64,000 nucleotides of DNA. It comes from Zygnema cylindricum. Lineage: Eukaryota > Streptophyta > Zygnematophyceae > Zygnematales > Zygnemataceae. The stretch spans positions 62,001-126,000 of the forward strand of contig JBBHKE010001476.1 in the NCBI GenBank assembly GCA_037447655.1, given 5' to 3'. Below the pieces are notes generated by a model. That model saw nothing but the letters and a program-made list of their open reading frames with translations. It did not search any database and was not told the DNA's origin. Below, one piece after another: positions 60,536 through 64,000 of this stretch; the first letter of the stretch is position 1; each line of letters opens with the position of its first letter. The position numbers were made by a program, and so were the translations under genes.

Positions 60536-63500
60536 ATCAAATGCGCAATGTGCGAAAAAAATTATAAAATATATATAATGAACATCCATACTTCACGTAT
60601 TGTACAATATAATAAGTTTCAATACATATAATCACACTAAAAGTTGGGATATAAGGTCAAACGCATTGATTCTACCATAACGTAAAGCACATAGGTGCAA
60701 ACCTTGAGGTCCTTTGCCATCGATGTGACGAGCAATCTCAAGCAGCCAGACAAAATTGTGACACTTTTCCACATTTGACTCATTTTTAAAAGTGGGGAAG
60801 TAGCGACAACGTTATCCGATATTTAGGGATGACGACTCCCATGTTCGTTAGTGACGATATTCAATTTTTATGTTGTCTTCTTGTCTCCTCATATAGTGAA
60901 ATGTCGGTGCCTCTTTATTTGACCTTGCATATAATTCGACGAGTCTATAATCTGAAATCTGAAGTTTTTCATATCACCAACTTCCACATGTTTTATTTTT
61001 ATGTGGAAGAGCATTTATCCTTGAAGAAAGTTGAAAGTACAATATTCAAGGCTACATTTAAAGATAAAAGTGGAGTTGCTCTTTCCAATGATAGACAGCT
61101 TCGTTGGAGAGACTTTGCGTTTTAAAACACTAACGGTATGACCCCATGTATTAATGTATCGACATTTTTTTGTCGTTCTCACCAAAAACGCAGTTCCTTA
61201 TGAGAAAAACTTTAGTCGCGCAAAAATATAAATTCTTTAAAAGTACGGCCAACATTAAGTCGATACCTTAAATGTACTTTATATTTGTCCACATGTGAGC
61301 GCATTTTGACGATTCCTTTTTTTCTACCCCGGGGCAATAGAATCGAGCCCGTCAAAAAACTTCTTCAAAAATCACCCCGCGACTGGATCTGAGGGAAAGT
61401 ATCACCAAAATAACAAATGAAAAACGGCCCACGCACGCGCCACGCGAGTTGAAAATCTTTAGGAATAAAGAGAGAACTCGTTAGTTTTCTCCTTGGCCGT
61501 CACGTGCATGTACGGAAAAAGACGAGCATGTAAAGAAAAATATCTGTAGGGTTCTCGTACCTCTACGGTCATCCATGTTTCCTTTGCATAATTTTGCGCT
61601 GTCGTTTCCTCTCCCCTCTCCCTCTTATATTATCGCTTTTATCCCACACTTTTATGAATGATGCACGACAATACTGATATCAAATGAAAGATATTTAAAA
61701 AATTCTAATATTGCCTACCTTTTATGTTTATTTTTAATGGCAAGTCGAGTGAGAAAAGTAAAAAAACGAAATTGGGTGGCCATGGCCGAAAGTTTTTGAA
61801 TATGTGAAATTGACGTTGTCACAAGTGAGCATGGCGTCACAATGTCAAAAATCCCTAAAAACATCTGCCATGTCACAAAATGACAAAAATCTAGACGTCT
61901 TTTCATGTCGCTTTCTTTGTTGGCGTCACCAATTTTGAAGTCTCGTTCAACCATCACAAATTTGTACCCACGTCTACAACCTTCACATGTAAAAGTTCCA
62001 ATTTCAATTTCACACATCGGGACGCTCTTCAAAGTAATATAGATAATCTTCACTACAATCCAAAAAACTTTATCAAATTACCGATTATATAAATACGCAC
62101 CCTAACACGCAGTTCGTAGAGTGATATAGTACGCGTGTTTTGAGTTTTACGATCTAAAAATTCTTTAATTTAGGCTATGTGCCCACGTGATAAAGTAAGG
62201 GTTTTTTTCCATTATTTTCACAAAAAATTGGACTTGCAACATTCGCCGTACGAAAAAAGGGAAAGAACCAAAGTACATTTTGCGCCACCTTGGAACTTCG
62301 AAAGTACGCAAATTTGGCGTTATTATTTTTTCGACCCACTTCCACGTCACGCCGGCTCATCTTCACACTTGTACTAATATCAACTCGCGATGTGAGTTTA
62401 ATAAAATAATAGTTGATTGACGAATAGAAAAAAAATATTGCACGAGCGAAACTTCTTTGAATTTTTTTGCATGAGGGAGAGCACACTTTTTGTTTTCTTT
62501 GCTCGGCATTTGCATGTACGTACGAAACTGACAAGCATGTACGGAAAAAAAATCTTTGAGGTCACCGACCTCCACTTTTATTCATGGGTCTTTTGCAAAA
62601 GTTTAAGTCAACATTTTCCCTCCGCCTCTTTCTCATTCGACAGCTCTCTTTCTCTCTTCTCTAATGAAATGCAGCAATAAAAGTATCAAATGAAAGATTT
62701 TTTTTTCTTTTTTGTTTGAATGCTTTTGTTCTTAGTTCGATGGCATGTCGAATGAAAAAAGATAAAAAAAAGAAATCGGGAACCCATGGCGTGAAGTTTA
62801 CGTACTAATGACGTCACAAGGTAGTATGATTTTGTTATGACACAAAACACTTAACATATATATTTTCACAAAAAAACTCGACGTCTACAACCGTCGCCAT
62901 TTAGCAGTTTTAGGAAGTTTAGTGGTCCTCTAGATTTCGTTTCGTGGTCTTTCGCACATTTTGTCGAAGTCTACAACTGCTACATACTTAAAATAACGAA
63001 AGCCCAAGTAGCCATTTCGTTCTTGGGCATAAGAACACTTTGAAAAATACACCGTAAAATCTGCGCTCAAATCAAAAGTAACATTGTAAAGTTTCGGTTA
63101 CATGGGCACACCGCCTTAGTCCATCCGCACCTATATTTCTTCCAAATTTTGCGCTTGAAGAATCTTCAACGATTTTCAATGCCTACATGTCACCAACCAT
63201 AATAAAGCACATAGGCAAGAGGAACCTTGGTGGCACTACGTGATGGAATATCGATCATAACATTGTTGCTAGTAAACGTGTCCATACAACTATTGGCAAC
63301 GGGCTTTAAAGAACATCCCATCAATTATTGGCAACTCCTCATGGACAAGAGGCCTTAAAGAAACTTTTACTCATTTTGGTTACACAAAGTACGATATATG
63401 AATTCTCTAATGGCATAGGGTACATTAATATCATACGGTAACCCAAGCTGGAATTTTTAACCTTTGGTCACTAGACAAAATTAAAATCACGCTGAGCTCA

Positions 63501-64000
63501 AATTAAGAAAGAAGTTTGTACGAGTAGAGTTTTCGTTACAACTTTGAACATCCGTTCCATGTCAACTGTTGGGTTGTCCCGTTTAATAAAAATGATGTTG
63601 ATTGTTCACTACGAATTTTTCTTGTGGTACAATCAATTTGTTATTTTGTGAAAGGTAAAACCTAGAAAACCTAGTGTTGCTTACTGACTTTCTTTTTTTA
63701 GAAACCGGTAGGAATCTTGGTTTTAATTGTCTCGCTGATACGGGCAAACCGTCGACAATTGGAGTACACTATACCTTTCCTTTTTTCTGTAAGGTTTAAT
63801 CGGTCTACTCTTTACGCATTTATAGATGCTATTATGTTATACAACCATTTATTACACTTTCCTCACATGCTAATTGCTGGAAACTATGACACTCAATTGA
63901 AATTGTTATTTCAGAAGGGGTTAAAAAATTCAAAATCAAAATTAGGTGTCTTTCTCAAAATTGCAACTTTGAATTTGCGGTAAACTGGACCTCTTACATA
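60536..64000. repeat. Right copy of the segmental duplication, continuing past the window
   Basis: Counterpart of 38929-42394, same orientation. It includes the 98-codon frame at 60829-61125 and the Harbinger-like element at 62173-63115. Confidence 0.92.
62173..63115 (+). mobile_element. Harbinger-like element, second copy by segmental duplication
   Basis: Counterpart of 40567-41509 with the same TTA flanks (62170-62172 and 63116-63118), showing that it was present before the block was copied. Confidence 0.85.

Overview
The window is nuclear DNA of a green-lineage eukaryote. It has a B-type cyclin with twelve coding exons, a plant-style Copia retrotransposon with an initiator-Met-tRNA primer site, a BED/DUF659 hAT transposase, and a small secreted LysM protein with a Pro/Ser linker of the kind common in green algae. 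The multi-exon type-B carboxylesterase is unusual for flowering plants, so a streptophyte (charophyte-grade) alga or other early-diverging green lineage is my guess; the species is not proven. There are no bacterial operons. A run of ten Ns at 27619-27628 marks a scaffold gap.

Region by region. 1-4.3 kb: 3' part of a carboxylesterase/cholinesterase-family gene (+), with small transposons in introns 5 and 7. 6.9-11.2 kb: complete cyclin B gene (-), whose upstream region has a TATA box and a dense cluster of AACGG (MSA-core) motifs. 12.2-20.9 kb: two 2.71 kb almost identical direct repeats bracketing a decayed hAT transposase. 20.9-35.3 kb: a transposon graveyard with TA-flanked CACCG-ended MITEs, Harbinger-like TTA-flanked elements, a long-TIR Mutator-like element with a 9-bp target duplication and hAT-like MITEs with 8-bp duplications, several nested up to three deep. 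36.4-38.6 kb: an unrecognised multi-exon gene (+) with an in-frame TAG just after a signal-like leader. 38.9-42.4 kb is repeated at 60.5-64.0 kb. 43.8-49.7 kb: a two-exon secreted LysM gene (-) whose single intron carries a complete 5.0 kb LTR element (+) with an AAACA target duplication. 49.7-60.4 kb: a partial tandem array containing a second copy of the LysM promoter and first exon, interrupted by a full-length but disabled Copia element (-).

The four host genes are not an evident functional cluster. What ties the window together is transposition. The LTR element in the LysM intron carries the LTR start, primer site, polypurine tract and last pol codons of the neighbouring Copia family but no pol domains, so it looks like a non-autonomous partner. 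The nested MITEs give clear relative insertion orders and direct evidence for their target-site preferences.
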